Made by a program: the position numbers and the translations under genes
Assembly: GCA_035651595.1 (NCBI GenBank)
Contig: DASRFJ010000325.1
Span: 1 to 22,334 of the forward strand
DNA length: 22,334 bases
DNA from: JAFARZ01 sp035651595
GTDB taxonomy: Bacteria > Actinomycetota > Actinomycetes > Streptosporangiales > Streptosporangiaceae
Reading direction: 5' to 3'
Shown here: positions 6,079-17,292 of the stretch, in pieces
How positions within the stretch are numbered: the first letter of the stretch is position 1
Layout of the letters: every line of letters starts with the position of its first letter
Notes under the pieces: generated by a model
Told to the model about the DNA's origin: nothing
Databases searched by the model: none
The model's input: only the letters and a program-made list of their open reading frames with translations

Positions 6079-8235
6079 CTAGGCTTCGGGGGTGAGCCAC
6101 AGCACGCCGAGCGGCGGGACCGTCAGCTCCGCGGAGAACGGGCGGCCGTGCCACGGCTCGGCCGTCGCCCACACGCTGCCCAGGTTGCCGACCCCGCTGC
6201 CGCCGTACACCTCGGCGTCGGTGTTCAGCACCTCGCGCCACCGGCCGCCGGCCGGCAGGCCGAGCCGGTAGTTCTCATGCGGCACCGCCGAGAAGTTCGC
6301 CACGCACGCCAGCACGGACCCGGAACCGTCAGACCGCAGGAATGAGAACACGTTCCCCTGCGCGTCGTTGGAGTCGATCCAGGAGAAACCCTCCGGAACC
6401 GTGTCCAGCGCCCACAACGCGGGGCACGACCGGTACACCCGGTTCAGCTCCCGCGACAGCCGCTGCATGCCCTGGTGCACGTGGAACTCCAGCACCCACC
6501 AGTCCAGCCCGTTGTCCGCCGACCACTCCGAACCCTGGCCGAACTCCGAGCCCATGAACAGCAGCTGCTTGCCCGGATGCGCCCACATATACGCCAGCAA
6601 CGACCGCAAACTGGCGAACCGCCGCCATTCGTCCCCCGGCATCTTGCCGAGCAGCGACCCCTTGCCGTGCACCACCTCGTCGTGCGACAGCGGCAGCACG
6701 AAGTTCTCCGAGAACGCGTAGATCAGCGAGAACGTCATCTCGTTGTGGTGATACTGCCGGTGGATCGGGTCGTGCCGCAGGTAGGACAGCGTGTCGTGCA
6801 TCCACCCCATGTTCCACTTGAACCCGAACCCCAGCCCGCCCAGGTGCACCGGACGCGTCACGCCGGGCCACGCGGTGGACTCCTCGGCCACCATCACGAT
6901 ACCCGGCACCCGCTTGTAGCAGGTCGCGTTGACCTCCTGGAGAAACGAGATCGCGTCCAGGTTCTCCCGCCCGCCGAACTGGTTGGGCGTCCACTCGCCG
7001 TCCTTGCGCGAGTAGTCCAGGTACAGCATCGACGCGACCGCGTCCACCCGCAGCCCGTCGATGTGGAACTCCTCCAGCCAGAAGATGGCGTTGGCCACCA
7101 GGAAGTTGCGCACCTCCGGCCGGCCGTAGTCGAAGATCAGCGTGCCCCAGTCCGGGTGCTCGCCGCGCCGCGGGTCGGCGTGCTCGTACAGCGTGGTCCC
7201 GTCGAACGAGGCAAGCGCCCAGGCGTCGCGCGGGAAGTGCGCCGGCACCCAGTCGAGCAGCACCCCGATCCCCGCCTGGTGCAGCGCGTCCACCAGGTAC
7301 CTGAAGTCGTCCGGCGAGCCGTACCGTGAGGTCGGCGCGTAGTACGAGGTCACCTGGTAGCCCCAGGAACCGCCATACGGATGCTCGGCGACCGGCAGGA
7401 ACTCCACGTGCGTGAAGCCCATCTCGGTCACGTAGGCCACCAGCTCGACGGCCAGCTCGCGGTAGGACAGGCCCGGCCGCCACGACCCGAGGTGCACCTC
7501 GTAGATGCTCATCGGCTCGCGCAGCGGCTCCCGCGAGGCCCGCGCGCCGATAAACGCGCCGTCCCCCCACGAGTACCCGGAACTGTAGACGACCGATGCG
7601 GTGGCCGGCGGTTTCTCGGCCGCGAAGGCCAGCGGGTCGGCCTTCTCCCGCCAGACCCCGTCCCGCCCGCAGACCGAGTATTTGTACCGCGTCCCGTCGC
7701 CGACGCCCGGCACGAACAGTTCCCAGACGCCCGACCCGCCGAGCGACCGCATCGGATGCGCACGGCCGTGCCAGTAGTTGAAGTCACCCGAGACCCGCAC
7801 GCCACGCGCGTTCGGTGCCCAGACCGCGAACGACGTGCCCGCCACCCCATCGACGGTGCGCACGTGCGCGCCGAGCACCCGCCACAGCTCCTCGTGCCGC
7901 CCCTCCGCGATCAGGTGCAGGTCGAACTCGCCGAGTGTCGGCAGGAACCGGTACGAATCCTCTTGAAGGTGCTCTTCCCCGTCCGGATATGTCACGGCGA
8001 ACTGATACAGCGGGATGGTGCTCGTGTCATCCAGAGTGACGGTCCACACCCCTTGATGCAGGGATTTCATATCATAACGACGGTGGTCATCCGTTACGAC
8101 GACCACCTTCTCCGCGAACGGCCGGAGGGCACGGATGGTGATCGTTCCCTCGTCGTCGGGATGCGCACCAAGTACCGAATGCGGGTCGTGATGCTGCCCA
8201 GCAACAACCCGCTCGATCTCGCCGAGACTCGTCAC
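6079..8235 (-). CDS. glgB: 1,4-alpha-glucan branching enzyme GlgB
   Basis: GlgB cuts alpha-1,4 chains and rejoins them as alpha-1,6 branches; in the GlgE pathway it branches the glucan made by GlgE. The 718-aa product has an N-terminal region (about 1-110), a CBM48-like domain (about 115-215) and a GH13 catalytic barrel. The active site is visible: nucleophile Asp398 in GLRVDAV, acid/base Glu451 in VMVAEES, and Asp519 in LPLSHDEVVHGKGS. Length matches actinobacterial GlgB (about 730 aa). GTG 8235 is preceded by GAGGG at 7-base spacing, which overlaps the maltokinase stop 10 bp away. It is the last gene of glgE-treS-mak-glgB. Confidence 0.97.
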   Translation of the reverse strand: MTSLGEIERVVAGQHHDPHSVLGAHPDDEGTITIRALRPFAEKVVVVTDDHRRYDMKSLHQGVWTVTLDDTSTIPLYQFAVTYPDGEEHLQEDSYRFLPTLGEFDLHLIAEGRHEELWRVLGAHVRTVDGVAGTSFAVWAPNARGVRVSGDFNYWHGRAHPMRSLGGSGVWELFVPGVGDGTRYKYSVCGRDGVWREKADPLAFAAEKPPATASVVYSSGYSWGDGAFIGARASREPLREPMSIYEVHLGSWRPGLSYRELAVELVAYVTEMGFTHVEFLPVAEHPYGGSWGYQVTSYYAPTSRYGSPDDFRYLVDALHQAGIGVLLDWVPAHFPRDAWALASFDGTTLYEHADPRRGEHPDWGTLIFDYGRPEVRNFLVANAIFWLEEFHIDGLRVDAVASMLYLDYSRKDGEWTPNQFGGRENLDAISFLQEVNATCYKRVPGIVMVAEESTAWPGVTRPVHLGGLGFGFKWNMGWMHDTLSYLRHDPIHRQYHHNEMTFSLIYAFSENFVLPLSHDEVVHGKGSLLGKMPGDEWRRFASLRSLLAYMWAHPGKQLLFMGSEFGQGSEWSADNGLDWWVLEFHVHQGMQRLSRELNRVYRSCPALWALDTVPEGFSWIDSNDAQGNVFSFLRSDGSGSVLACVANFSAVPHENYRLGLPAGGRWREVLNTDAEVYGGSGVGNLGSVWATAEPWHGRPFSAELTVPPLGVLWLTPEA

Positions 8236-8245
8236 CTCAGAACCC

Positions 8246-9586
8246 TCAGAACTCGGCCAGCGACTCGAGCGGGATCGCGAGCCAGGACGGCCGGTGCCGT
8301 GCCTCGTACATGACCTCGTACACGGCCTTGTCCATCTGCAATGCCCGCAGCAGCACCGAGTTCGCCTCCGGATCGGGTCCGCCGGCGGCCGCGTACCCGG
8401 CGCAGAACGCTTCGCTGTTGTGGCGCACCCAGTCGCTCGCCGCGGCGGCGAGCCGCACCGCCTCCGGGTGGTTGATCAGCTGGTGCCGGGCGGCGTAGTC
8501 AAAGGAGCGTAGCATGCCGGCCACGTCGCGCAGCGGCGAGGACCTGGCTCGCCGCTGCGCGAGCGGGCTGGCCGGCTCGCCCTCGAAGTCGAGGACGACC
8601 CAGCCGGTCTGGGTACGCATCACCTGGCCGAGGTGGTAGTCGCCGTGCACCCGCTGCGCGGGCACCGGCGCCTTGAGCTTAGCCAGGTCAGAATAGCCGG
8701 CACCAATCATGTCACAGTACCGCGCCAGCTCCGGCACGGCGGCGACCGCCATGTCCAGCCGGCGGTACATCTGCTCGGCCATCTCGCGGATGGCGTCCGG
8801 CGCGAGCTCGTCGGTGCCGAACGCGTCCGCCAGGTCGGCGTGCACCTGAGCGGTCGCGATGCCGAGCCGCCGCGCCTCGCCCGCGAAGTTACCGCCGGCG
8901 TCGGCGGCGCTTGTGCCCGCGCTGGCGCTCGCGTACAGGTCGCGCACGCTGGTGGCGGCCAGCGACCAGCCGTCGGAGGCCGCCTTCAGGTACCGGGACA
9001 AGATGGCCAGCACGGTGGGCGCGCCTTCCATCCTGGTCTCGATCCAGCCGTACGGTTCGGCGACATGCGGCGAGCCGAGTTCGGCCAGCGCCGCGGCCAC
9101 CTCCAGGTCCGGGTTCGGGCCTGGCGCAGGCCGGCGGAACACCTTGAGGATCGCGGACTCGCCGAACACCAGGCTGGTGTTGCTCTGCTCGCCGGTCAGC
9201 ACCAGGCTGTCCGCGTCGGTCTCGATCGCCGCGGCCGGCGCCCGGGCAAACCGGAGCGGGCCGATCGTCGCCTCCCCGGCGATCGCCTCCAGCAGCGGCC
9301 TGGTCAGCTCCGCGTCGTGCAGCCCGTCGTAGACCTGCTTGCCCGCGTCGACGCCGATCTTCGCGTGCCGCAGGACCGACGGGAGCCGGGAGCGCAGCCC
9401 GATGAAGAGCTGGTACGAGTCGACGGTGGTGCCGTGCGACACGGTCACGATCAGGTGCCGCAGGGCCGGATCGCCGGACACGATCTCGGTATCGGCCACA
9501 ACGGCGAGGTCATGGACGGTGCGCCCCTTGCCCGCGAACCATCGCTGCTTGACTAGCCACGTTGCCAGCATGTTCTCGAAGGTCAT
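8246..9586 (-). CDS. mak: Maltokinase (Mak/Pep2)
   Basis: Maltokinase phosphorylates maltose with ATP to give alpha-maltose-1-phosphate, the donor for GlgE. The 446-aa product has the N-terminal cap with LVKQRWFAGKGR (11-22), an ATP-site lysine Lys148 in AILKVF, the catalytic loop HGDYHLGQ (314-321) and the metal-binding DFEGEP with Asp333, all typical of the family (about 455 aa). ATG 9586 is preferred because homology begins there; a GTG at 9598 and a longer frame to 9637 exist but run into the treS-mak spacer. No strong ribosome site is seen before it. It stands alone here, whereas some actinobacteria carry a TreS-Mak fusion. Confidence 0.93.
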   Translation of the reverse strand: MTFENMLATWLVKQRWFAGKGRTVHDLAVVADTEIVSGDPALRHLIVTVSHGTTVDSYQLFIGLRSRLPSVLRHAKIGVDAGKQVYDGLHDAELTRPLLEAIAGEATIGPLRFARAPAAAIETDADSLVLTGEQSNTSLVFGESAILKVFRRPAPGPNPDLEVAAALAELGSPHVAEPYGWIETRMEGAPTVLAILSRYLKAASDGWSLAATSVRDLYASASAGTSAADAGGNFAGEARRLGIATAQVHADLADAFGTDELAPDAIREMAEQMYRRLDMAVAAVPELARYCDMIGAGYSDLAKLKAPVPAQRVHGDYHLGQVMRTQTGWVVLDFEGEPASPLAQRRARSSPLRDVAGMLRSFDYAARHQLINHPEAVRLAAAASDWVRHNSEAFCAGYAAAGGPDPEANSVLLRALQMDKAVYEVMYEARHRPSWLAIPLESLAEF

Positions 9587-9607
9587 GAGGATTAGCACAT
9601 CCCCCAC

Positions 9608-9635
9608 GCGGCCCGGCCCAAACGCTCCGGGCCGC
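9608..9635. promoter_or_regulatory. GC hairpin in the treS-mak spacer
   Basis: GCGGCCCGG (9608-9616) and CCGGGCCGC (9627-9635) pair perfectly around a 10-base loop, in the only sizeable gap (58 bp) of the glgE-treS-mak-glgB cluster. It lies 21 bases upstream of the mak start. It could stabilise or attenuate the transcript and so set mak-glgB against glgE-treS. No U-tract follows. Confidence 0.45.
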
Positions 9636-9644
9636 AAATCGGGA

Positions 9645-11422
<1,778 letters not shown>

Positions 11423-11426
<4 letters not shown>

Positions 11427-13429
11427 TGCGGGTTTCCCTCGGCTTTCACGCTGAAGATATGGGCCGGCCGCTCCATCGGGTCGAGGCGCACGTAGTTGGC
11501 CAGACCCCAGCGGTACGACTCACCGCTGAGTTCATCGGATGCGGTGAACTCACCGGTGACGCCGAGCGCGGGAAGATCGAGCCAGACCGTGGCCTCCCTG
11601 GTCTGGTGCGGGTCCAGGTTGATGACCACCAGGACGGTGTCCTGCTCACCGCTGATAGTACCCACCCGCTTAGAGAAGCAGAGCATGTCTGGCTGATCAA
11701 CGTAATGGAACCGTAGATTCCGCAGCCGGCGCAGGGCAGGATGGGAATTCCTGATGTCGTTCAGCATGGAAATAAAACCAGCGATGCTCAGCCCAGAACT
11801 TTCCGCGGCAGCCCAGTCACGCGGTTTGTACTGATATTTCTCTGAATCGAGGTATTCCTCGCTGCCCGGCCGCAGCGGGACGTTCTCGCAAAGTTCGTAG
11901 CCGGAGTAGATACCCCACGAAGGGGACAGCATCGAGGCGAGCACGGCGCGGATGCGGAACGCCGCCACGCCGCCATACTGAAGGTACGCGTGCAGGATAT
12001 CCGGGGTATTAGCGAAGAAATTCGGTCGCATGTAGGCGGCCTCGGTACCCGACAATTCGGTCAGGTACTCGGTCAGCTCCTCGACCGTGTTCCGCCACGT
12101 GAAGTACGTGTACGACTGGTGGAACCCGATCATGCCGAGAGTCCGCATCATCGCCGGCCGGGTGAATGCCTCGGCGAGGAACAGCACATCCGGATCGGTC
12201 GCGCGGATTTCCGCGAGCAGGCGTTCCCAGAAGCGCAACGGCTTTGTGTGCGGGTTATCCACCCGGAAAACTCGTACGCCATGCGCCATCCACTGCCGCA
12301 CGATTCGCAGGACCTCGGCGTAAATACCTTCGGGGTCGTTGTCGAAATTCAGCGGATAGATGTCCTGGTACTTCTTGGGCGGGTTCTCGGCGTACGCGAT
12401 GCTGCCGTCGGCCCGGGTGGTGAACCATTCCGGGTGCTCGGTCACCCACGGGTGGTCGGGGGAGGCCTGGAGCGCGAGGTCGATCGCCACCTCGAGGCCG
12501 AGTTCGCCGGCCCTGGCGACGAAGCTGTCGAAGTCCGCCATCGTGCCCAGATCCGGGTGCAGCGCGTCGTGGCCGCCGTCCGGCGAGCCGATGGCCCACG
12601 GCGAGCCCGGATCCTCGGGCTTGGCGACCAGCGTGTTGTTGCGGCCCTTGCGAAACGTGGTGCCGATGGGGTGAACCGGCGGCAGGTACACCACGTCGAA
12701 GCCCATCCGGGCGATCTCGTCCAGCCGCTTGGCGGCTGTGCGCAGCGTGCCCCCCTCCGACCTGGGAAAGAACTCATACCACGCGCTGTAGAGTGCGCGT
12801 TCCCTGTCCACCTGAAGAGGCAGCGAACGGGACCGGGTGACCAGGTCGCGCAGCGGGTATTCGGCCAGGACCGCCGCGGTCTGCGCCGCCTCGGTGGCGG
12901 CCAGCCGGTGCCACGGGGCGAGGCCGCGGTCACGCAGCCGCGCCGCGACGTCCTTGAGCGTCCGCTTGGCGGCGGCAAGCCGGGCCGAACCGGGCTTGAC
13001 CACGATGTTCTTGGCGGCGCGGTCGAACAGCAGCGCGCCCTCGCTCAGCATCAGCTCCACGTCTTGTCCGCGCGGCACCTTGATCGCGGCGTCGTGGTGC
13101 CAGCTCGCGATCGGATCGGCCCAGGCCTCTACGTGGAACCGCCACATCCCTGTGGTCTCGCCCACAGTCACGTCGGCGCCGTACCGGTCGGTGCCCGGAG
13201 CGAGTTCGGTCATCGGGATCAGCGGACCGCGGCCGCCGGCTGGGTCGCGCAGCACCACGCCGGCGCCGATGACACCGTGGCCTTCTCGGAACACCGTGGC
13301 GCTGACCTGGAAAGATTCGCCGGTAACCGCTTTAGCGGGGCGTCGGCCGCAGTCCACAGCCGGCGCGACGTCGAGGATCGGGATACGTCCAATCACCCCT
13401 ATCACGCTACCGAGCCAGGGCCGTCTCAC
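11423..13429 (-). CDS. glgE: Alpha-1,4-glucan:maltose-1-phosphate maltosyltransferase GlgE
   Basis: GlgE transfers maltosyl units from maltose-1-phosphate to growing alpha-1,4-glucan. The 668-aa protein has an N-terminal beta domain starting at VIGRIPILDVAPAVDCGRRP, a helical insert, and a GH13_3 barrel. Catalytic residues are nucleophile Asp391 in FRVDNPHTKP, acid/base Glu420 in LFLAEAFTRP and Asp477 in FFANTPDIL. The substrate strand LPPVHPIG and KGRNN loop are also present. GTG 13429 is the longest start; GTGs at 13405 and 13396 are closer to where homology begins and cannot be excluded, since none has a clear ribosome site. It is first in the cluster and divergent from glgP. Confidence 0.97.
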
Positions 13430-13499
13430 GCCACCGAGCCCGGATCAACCCGCGCGTGGTGCGGGCACGATCTCCGCCGGCCAAGTAAGGTCCCTCCGT
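13430..13499. promoter_or_regulatory. Divergent control region of glgE and glgP
   Basis: These 70 bases separate the starts of the glucan-building and glucan-degrading genes, so promoters for both must lie here or inside the 5' ends. TAAGGT (13486-13491) ends 8 bases before the glgP GTG and could be a -10 box of a near-leaderless transcript, or act as a weak ribosome site. No convincing -35 boxes or operator palindrome are visible. Confidence 0.4.
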
Positions 13500-16082
13500 G
13501 TGAGAGCCATTCGCCGATTCACTGTCCGCGTCACGCTGCCCGAGCAGCTGGCGCCGCTGCACGACCTGATGCTCAACCTCCGGTGGTCCTGGCACGAGCC
13601 GACAGCCCGGCTCTTCGCCTCGATCGATCCGGACGCATGGGGCCGTAGCGGGGGAGATCCTTTTCCGATGCTGAGCGGGCTGCCACGGGAACGCATCGCG
13701 GAGCTTGCGGCCGACGCCGGGTTCCAGACCCGGCTCCGTGACGCGGCGAATGACCTGCGCGAGTACCTTTCCACGCCGCGCTGGTACGCGACCGACGCCG
13801 GGTCCAACGGGCAGGCGCCGCGGGCGATCGCGTACTTCTCGCCGGAGTACGGCATCACCGCCGCGCTGCCGCAGTACTCCGGCGGCCTGGGCATCCTGGC
13901 CGGCGACCACCTGAAGTCGGCCAGCGACCTCGGCGTGCCGCTGATCGGGGTCGGCCTGCTGTACCGGCACGGGTACTTCACCCAGTCGCTGTCCGGGGAC
14001 GGCTGGCAGGCCGAGCGCTACCCGGCCGGCGATCCGAACGGCCTGCCGCTTGAGCTGCTGCGGGACCCGGTCACCGGCACCGCGGTGCACGTCGCGGTCG
14101 CGCTGCCGGATGGCAAGGGCCTCGCGGCCCAGGTCTGGGTGGCCCAGGTCGGCCGCGTGCCGCTGCTGCTGCTCGACTCGTACGTGGAGGAGAACGAGGC
14201 CGACCTGCACGAGGTCACCGACCGGCTGTACGGCGGCGGCACCGAGCACCGGCTGCGCCAGGAGCTGCTGCTCGGCATCGGCGGCGTCCGCGCGGTCCGC
14301 GCGTTCTGCAAGGCCACCGGCCACCCCGAGCCCGAGGTCTTCCACACCAACGAGGGCCACGCCGGCTTCCTCGGCCTGGAGCGGATCCGCGAGTACGCCG
14401 TCGGCGGGCTCTCGTTCGACGAGGCGCTCGAGGTATGCCGCGCGGGCACCGTGTTCACCACGCACACGCCGGTGCCGGCCGGCATCGACCGGTTCCCCAG
14501 GGACCTGATCCAGCGGCACTTCGACGGCGACTTGCACCTGCCGGTGGACCGGGTGCTCGCGCTCGGCGCGGAGACCTACCCGGGCGGGGACCCGGAGGTG
14601 TTCAACATGGCCGTGATGGGCATGCGGCTGGCCACCCGCGTGAACGGCGTGTCGCTGCTGCACGGCCAGGTGAGCCGGGAGATGTTCGCCGGCGTGTGGC
14701 CGGGCTTCGACACCAGCGAGGTGCCGATCGGCTCGATCACCAACGGCGTGCACACCCCGACCTGGGTCGCGCCGGAGATCCTGGACCTGGCGGGTGCCGG
14801 TGCTGACTGGGCGGCCGCCGCCGACACTCCGGCCGCGACGATTTGGCGCGCCCGTCGCGCGCTGCGCGCGCGGCTGGTGGCGGAGACCCGCCGTCGGCTC
14901 CGCGCGTCGTGGCGTCAGCGCGGCGCGTCCGACGCGGAGCTGACCTGGATCGACGACGTGCTCGACGACGACGTGCTCACGATCGGCTTCGCCCGCCGGG
15001 TGCCGTCGTACAAGCGCCTCACGCTGATGCTCAACGACCCTGCCCGGCTGGGCCTGCTGCTCAACGACCCGGAGCGGCCGATCCAGGTGGTCGTGGCGGG
15101 CAAGGCGCATCCCGCCGACGAGGGCGGCAAGCGGCTCATTCAGCAGATGGTCCAGTTCACCGACTCGGCCGACGTGCGCCGCCGGATCGTGTTCCTGCCG
15201 GACTACGACATGGCGATGGCGCACTTCCTCGTGCAGGGCTGCGACGTGTGGCTGAACAACCCGCTCCGCCCGCTGGAGGCGTGCGGCACCTCCGGGATGA
15301 AGGCGGCGCTGAACGGCGGGCTCAACGTCTCGGTGCGCGACGGCTGGTGGGACGAGTGGTACGACGGCGGCAACGGCTGGGAGATCCCGTCGGCGGACGG
15401 TGTCGGTGACCCGGGCCGGCGGGACGAGCTTGAGGCCACCGCCATGTACGACCTGTTCGCCAAGTCCGTGGCGCCGCTGTTCTACGACTCGGCCTCTGCC
15501 GATGGCGTGCCTGAGGCCTGGGTGGACCGGATCAGGCACACCTTCCGCACGCTCGGCCCGAAGGTCCAGGCCGAGCGCATGGTCCGCGAATACGTGGGTG
15601 CGTTGTACGTGCCCGCCGCCAAGTCGTCGCGCGGACTGGCCGAGTCGGCGTTCGGTCCGGCCCGCGAGCTGGCCGCGTGGAAGCGCCGGGTGCGCGCGGC
15701 GTGGCCGGAGGTGCGGATCGAGCACGTGGAAGCGGACGCCGGCGGCCCCAGCGTCGGCTCCTCGCTCGCGATCCGGGCGAACGTCGCACTCGGCTCGCTG
15801 AGCCGCGACGACGTCTGCGTGGAGGTGGTCTACGGCCGGCCGGACGACACCGACGACATCGTGTCGCCCGCGTACGCGTTCCTCTCGCCGGTTGCGGACG
15901 ATTCCGCGACTCCTGACGACTTGGTGCGCTACGCCGGCTCGGTGCCGTTGGACCGGCCGGGTTCGTTCGGCTACACGGTGCGGGTGCTGCCGAGGAACCC
16001 GCTGCTGGACAGCCGCGCCGAGCTCGGCCTGGTGACATACCCGTCCGCGCCGGCGCCGATGACGAACGGAGACCTGCGGTGA
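13500..16082 (+). CDS. glgP: Alpha-glucan phosphorylase GlgP (DUF3417 type)
   Basis: GlgP removes glucose-1-phosphate from the ends of alpha-1,4-glucan with phosphate and pyridoxal phosphate. The 860-aa product opens with the DUF3417 domain (RRFTVRVTLPEQLAPLHDL, then NLRWSWHEPTARLF), followed by YSGGLGILAGDHLKSASDLG and the GT35-type body. The PLP lysine is Lys601 in ACGTSGMKAALNGGLN; NEGHAGFLGLERI and RRVPSYKRLTLM are further family segments. It matches mycobacterial GlgP in length (about 863 aa). GTG 13500 begins exactly where homology does; the open frame continuing upstream is antisense of glgE. Its stop overlaps the echA start as GTGA. Confidence 0.95.
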   Translation: MRAIRRFTVRVTLPEQLAPLHDLMLNLRWSWHEPTARLFASIDPDAWGRSGGDPFPMLSGLPRERIAELAADAGFQTRLRDAANDLREYLSTPRWYATDAGSNGQAPRAIAYFSPEYGITAALPQYSGGLGILAGDHLKSASDLGVPLIGVGLLYRHGYFTQSLSGDGWQAERYPAGDPNGLPLELLRDPVTGTAVHVAVALPDGKGLAAQVWVAQVGRVPLLLLDSYVEENEADLHEVTDRLYGGGTEHRLRQELLLGIGGVRAVRAFCKATGHPEPEVFHTNEGHAGFLGLERIREYAVGGLSFDEALEVCRAGTVFTTHTPVPAGIDRFPRDLIQRHFDGDLHLPVDRVLALGAETYPGGDPEVFNMAVMGMRLATRVNGVSLLHGQVSREMFAGVWPGFDTSEVPIGSITNGVHTPTWVAPEILDLAGAGADWAAAADTPAATIWRARRALRARLVAETRRRLRASWRQRGASDAELTWIDDVLDDDVLTIGFARRVPSYKRLTLMLNDPARLGLLLNDPERPIQVVVAGKAHPADEGGKRLIQQMVQFTDSADVRRRIVFLPDYDMAMAHFLVQGCDVWLNNPLRPLEACGTSGMKAALNGGLNVSVRDGWWDEWYDGGNGWEIPSADGVGDPGRRDELEATAMYDLFAKSVAPLFYDSASADGVPEAWVDRIRHTFRTLGPKVQAERMVREYVGALYVPAAKSSRGLAESAFGPARELAAWKRRVRAAWPEVRIEHVEADAGGPSVGSSLAIRANVALGSLSRDDVCVEVVYGRPDDTDDIVSPAYAFLSPVADDSATPDDLVRYAGSVPLDRPGSFGYTVRVLPRNPLLDSRAELGLVTYPSAPAPMTNGDLR

Positions 16083-16858
16083 GTTCATTCGTCCGCCTTG
16101 AGGTAGCCGACGGCATCGGCACGATCCGCCTGGATCGGCCGCCGGTCAACGCGCTGAACGACGAGCTGGTCGCGTCGCTGTCCTCGTGTGCGTCTGACGC
16201 GGAGTCGGACCCGCTGGTGCGGGCCGTGATCGTCTACGGGGGGCCGAAGGTGTTCGCCGCCGGTGCGGACATCAAGGAGATGGCCACGGCTGGGTACGCC
16301 GAGATGGTTGTGCGTTCTGGTCGTTTGCAGGCGGCGGTCGGCCAGGTGGCCGCGATCGGCAAGCCGGTGGTCGCCGCGATCACCGGCTACGCGCTCGGCG
16401 GCGGCCTCGAGCTGGCGCTGGCGTGCGACTTCCGGGTCTGCGGTTCGGGCGCCCGGGTCGGCCAGCCGGAAATCCAGCTCGGCGTCATCCCCGGCGCGGG
16501 CGGCACCCAGCGGCTGCCCCGCCTGATCGGCCCGTCCCGTGCCAAGGACCTGGTGTTCAGCGGCCGCATGGTCGACGCTGCCGAGGCCCTGTCTCTTGGT
16601 CTCGTGGATCGCGTCGTGCCTGACGCGGACGTGTACTCGACTTGCGTCGAGATGATGTCCCGTTACACGTCCGGCCCCGGGCTGGCCCTGCGTGCCGCGA
16701 AGCAGGCCATCGACCACGGCCTGGACGTGGACCTCGCCACCGGCCTGGAATACGAACGCGTCCACTTCGCTGCCCTGTTCGCCACCGAAGACCAGCGCGA
16801 AGGCATGCAAAGCTTCCTCACCAACGGCCCCAACAAAGCCACCTTCAACTCCCGCTAA
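16079..16858 (+). CDS. Enoyl-CoA hydratase/isomerase family protein
   Basis: The 259-aa protein is a crotonase-fold enzyme, probably adding water to trans-2-enoyl-CoA. The oxyanion hole is formed by AAGADIKE (60-67) and YALGGGLE (104-111). Both catalytic glutamates of true hydratases are present, Glu111 and Glu131 (QPEIQLGVIPGAGGTQRLPR), which argues against a pure isomerase. Length is typical. GTG 16079 has GGAGA 7 bases upstream and overlaps the glgP stop by 4 bp. Coupling to a glucan phosphorylase is metabolically unexpected, and no other fatty-acid genes are nearby. The stop is followed directly by the C-rich array. Confidence 0.92.
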   Translation: MSSFVRLEVADGIGTIRLDRPPVNALNDELVASLSSCASDAESDPLVRAVIVYGGPKVFAAGADIKEMATAGYAEMVVRSGRLQAAVGQVAAIGKPVVAAITGYALGGGLELALACDFRVCGSGARVGQPEIQLGVIPGAGGTQRLPRLIGPSRAKDLVFSGRMVDAAEALSLGLVDRVVPDADVYSTCVEMMSRYTSGPGLALRAAKQAIDHGLDVDLATGLEYERVHFAALFATEDQREGMQSFLTNGPNKATFNSR

Positions 16859-17036
16859 CCCCACCCGCCATCGTGCCGCGCGTGCCCCGCGCGCCCCGCG
16901 TCCCCCGCAGCCGCACCCGCGCCCCGCGCGCCGCACCCCCGCGCGCCGCGCCCCGCGCGCCGCGCCCCCGCGCTCCGCGCCCCCGCGCGCCGCGCCCCGC
17001 GCTCCGCGCCCCCGCGCCCCCGCGCCCCGCGCCGGC
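16859..17036. repeat. C-rich low-complexity array
   Basis: About 180 bases after the echA stop are built from degenerate units such as GCGCCCCCGCGC, CCGCGCTC and CCCCGCGCGCCG, with almost no A or T. It ends at GCCGGCCGTG, followed by CCGGATATTTC (17041-17051). Reading frames through it encode only Pro/Arg/Ala runs and are not believable genes. It is the largest of several such tracts in this window. Confidence 0.75.
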
Positions 17037-17114
17037 CGTGCCGGATATTTCACCATCTGCCACGATAAGTCCCCAGCGCTGATTCGGGTCGTGGGGCGGC
17101 GGACTGGCTAGCAG

Positions 17115-17167
17115 ATTATTGCGGACACTTACCCCCCCAGTTCGGGGGGGTAAGTGTCCGCAATGAT
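17115..17167. mobile_element. 53-bp palindromic mini-element sharing termini with the 340-bp element
   Basis: Two 24-base arms (17115-17138 and 17144-17167) pair with a single mismatch around the 5-base loop AGTTC; the innermost 21 bp of the stem (17118-17138/17144-17164) are perfect and include seven C against seven G. The ends ATTATTGCGGACA and, on the right, TGTCCGCAATGAT repeat those at 3129 and 3468. It looks like the two ends of the larger element brought together. A factor-independent terminator is the alternative, but no T-run follows and it is about 260 bp from echA. Confidence 0.6.
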
Positions 17168-17292
17168 TCAGGCGGCTCTTTGTTCTATCTGATCTGCGCG
17201 TGATGTCCGATTTGGGGACTGGGGATCGAGCGGCCGGGCCCGGGGTGGCGGCGGCCGGGACGCACGGCGGGAGTGCCAGCCCGGCGTCACCA

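Noticed and set aside
6475..8313. Long open frames on the + strand opposite glgB (284 and 310 codons)
   Set aside because: They are antisense shadows of a clearly assigned enzyme, with His/Arg/Pro-rich sequences typical of GC-biased third positions.
12837..13499. N-terminal extension of the glgP frame (about 220 codons)
   Set aside because: It is antisense to glgE. GlgP homology and normal family length start at GTG 13500.
16642..17111. Pro/Arg/Ala-rich frames running from echA into the C-rich array
   Set aside because: Their composition simply mirrors the low-complexity DNA, and they begin inside echA in other frames without ribosome sites.
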